Shown here: positions 5,820 through 6,397 of the stretch, piece by piece
How the letters are laid out: each line of letters begins with the position of its first letter
How positions within the stretch are numbered: the stretch's first letter is position 1
Assembly (NCBI GenBank): GCA_947466005.1
Contig: CANIBV010000092.1
Coordinates: 1-6,397, forward strand
Source of the DNA: Spartobacteria bacterium
GTDB taxonomy: Bacteria > Verrucomicrobiota > Verrucomicrobiia > Chthoniobacterales > UBA6821
Length of the DNA stretch: 6,397 bases
Reading direction: 5' to 3'
Notes under the pieces: model-generated
Told to the model about the DNA's origin: nothing
What the model saw: the letters and a program-made list of their open reading frames with translations, nothing else
Databases searched by the model: none
Translations under genes and position numbers: made by a program

Positions 5820-5820
5820 C

Positions 5821-6397
5821 ATGTCCTCGCAGTGCGATGCCCTTGCCCGTCTCTTCCGTGACGATGATCCCGAGACGGTAGGGCTGGTGAAGGAGCAGTT
5901 GGTCATCAAGGGGGAGAGCGTCCTTCCGGATCTTCGCGATCTGGTGAACGCCGATTCGGCAATTGTCGCCGCCCACGCCCAGGAGGTCCTCCACACCATC
6001 GCAGGCAAGAAGTCGGCAGCCGATTTGGAGGCTCTCTTGAAATCAGGTGCCGAGTTCCCGCTTGAGGAGGCCTCGTGGCTTATTGCATCGGCTCTCATGC
6101 CATGGATCAATCTGGAAGAGGTCCGTGCCGTTCTTGACGGGTGGGGCAGGGAGGTTCTGCATCGCTTGAGTGAGGGAGCAACGGATCAGGTCTCTGTCCT
6201 GACTGCTTATCTGAACGGCGAACTCGGCATGGATGGGAACGCCGAGGATTATTACAACCACGAGAACTCTGTTCTGCCGTGCGTGATTGAGAACCGCAAG
6301 GGGCTCCCGCTGACGCTGACGCTCCTCTATATTTTCGTCGGGGCCCGGGCCGGAATCCCTGTCTACGGGGTCAACCTCCCGGGTCACTTCATCGCCC
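5821..6397 (+). CDS. SirB1-type transglutaminase-like protein with helical N-terminus, 3' cut by window edge
   Basis: The frame opens at ATG 5821 and runs off the right edge (192 residues visible). The nearest upstream in-frame stop is TAA 5779-5781 and no ATG, GTG or TTG lies between, which fixes the start. Seen: an N-terminal helical region resembling HEAT-type repeats (about 6-73, with LPDLRDLV), then the SirB1 block: YYNHENSVLPCVIENRKGLPLTLTLLYIFVGARAGIPVYGVNLPGHF spans 144-190. That block is the core of the Transglut_core2 family (PF13369), whose full-length members usually continue into TPR-like repeats. The family is related to transglutaminase/protease folds; its molecular role is not well defined. 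The conserved GHF histidine (His189) is present. There is no signal peptide, so it is probably cytoplasmic. No Shine-Dalgarno site is present; the start follows a pyrimidine run and the heptad repeat. Confidence 0.87.
   Translation, partial: MSSQCDALARLFRDDDPETVGLVKEQLVIKGESVLPDLRDLVNADSAIVAAHAQEVLHTIAGKKSAADLEALLKSGAEFPLEEASWLIASALMPWINLEEVRAVLDGWGREVLHRLSEGATDQVSVLTAYLNGELGMDGNAEDYYNHENSVLPCVIENRKGLPLTLTLLYIFVGARAGIPVYGVNLPGHFIA

Noticed and set aside
5793..6387. Minus-strand frames at 5793-6110 and 6043-6387
   Set aside because: They are antisense to the SirB1-type gene, whose plus-strand frame has clear family motifs and runs off the window edge.

Overview
The window carries seven recognisable protein genes plus one that is cut at each edge or complete, on a moderately GC-rich background (roughly 55-60% by hand count in most genes). 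No rRNA, tRNA, CRISPR array, transposase or phage gene is visible. The gene content (an exported DUF1343/NamZ protein, NagZ, a CPXCG zinc-ribbon protein, a HEAT-like plus SirB1-type transglutaminase-like protein, and almost no Shine-Dalgarno sequences) suggests a Gram-negative bacterium of the Planctomycetota-Verrucomicrobiota group, Verrucomicrobiota being my best guess. This is inferred from gene content only and is not certain.

Layout. (1) 1-533, plus strand: the C-terminal part of an adenylate-forming enzyme of the phenylacetate-CoA ligase (PaaK-like) family, cut by the left edge. (2) 679-1905, plus strand: a membrane-only CPA2-type cation:proton antiporter, clearly more AT-rich than the rest and flanked by hairpins. 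(3) 2002-3111, minus strand: NagZ, a GH3 beta-N-acetylglucosaminidase, convergent with the antiporter. (4) 3158-4342, plus strand: an exported NamZ-type (DUF1343, GH171) exo-beta-N-acetylmuramidase-like protein, divergent from nagZ across only 46 bp. (5) 4391-5378, plus strand: nadD and rsfS overlapping by 14 bp. (6) 5454-5642: a 62-residue CPXCG cysteine-rich protein. (7) 5821 to the right edge: the N-terminal part of a SirB1-type protein, directly preceded by a degenerate 7-bp tandem repeat.

How they fit together. NagZ and NamZ remove GlcNAc and MurNAc from the non-reducing ends of peptidoglycan fragments and are known partners in cell-wall recycling in Bacillus subtilis. Here they form a divergent pair, but NagZ looks cytoplasmic and NamZ looks exported. 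nadD-rsfS is a common housekeeping pairing of NAD synthesis with ribosome silencing. All genes from namZ to the right edge lie on the plus strand with gaps of 48, -14, 75 and 178 bp, so they could belong to one or two transcripts.

I see no obviously new multi-gene system. The best leads are the divergent NamZ sequence and its split compartment from NagZ, the heptad repeat ahead of the SirB1-type gene, the recurrent pyrimidine-rich leaders in place of Shine-Dalgarno sites, and the compositionally distinct antiporter next to a ligase gene.
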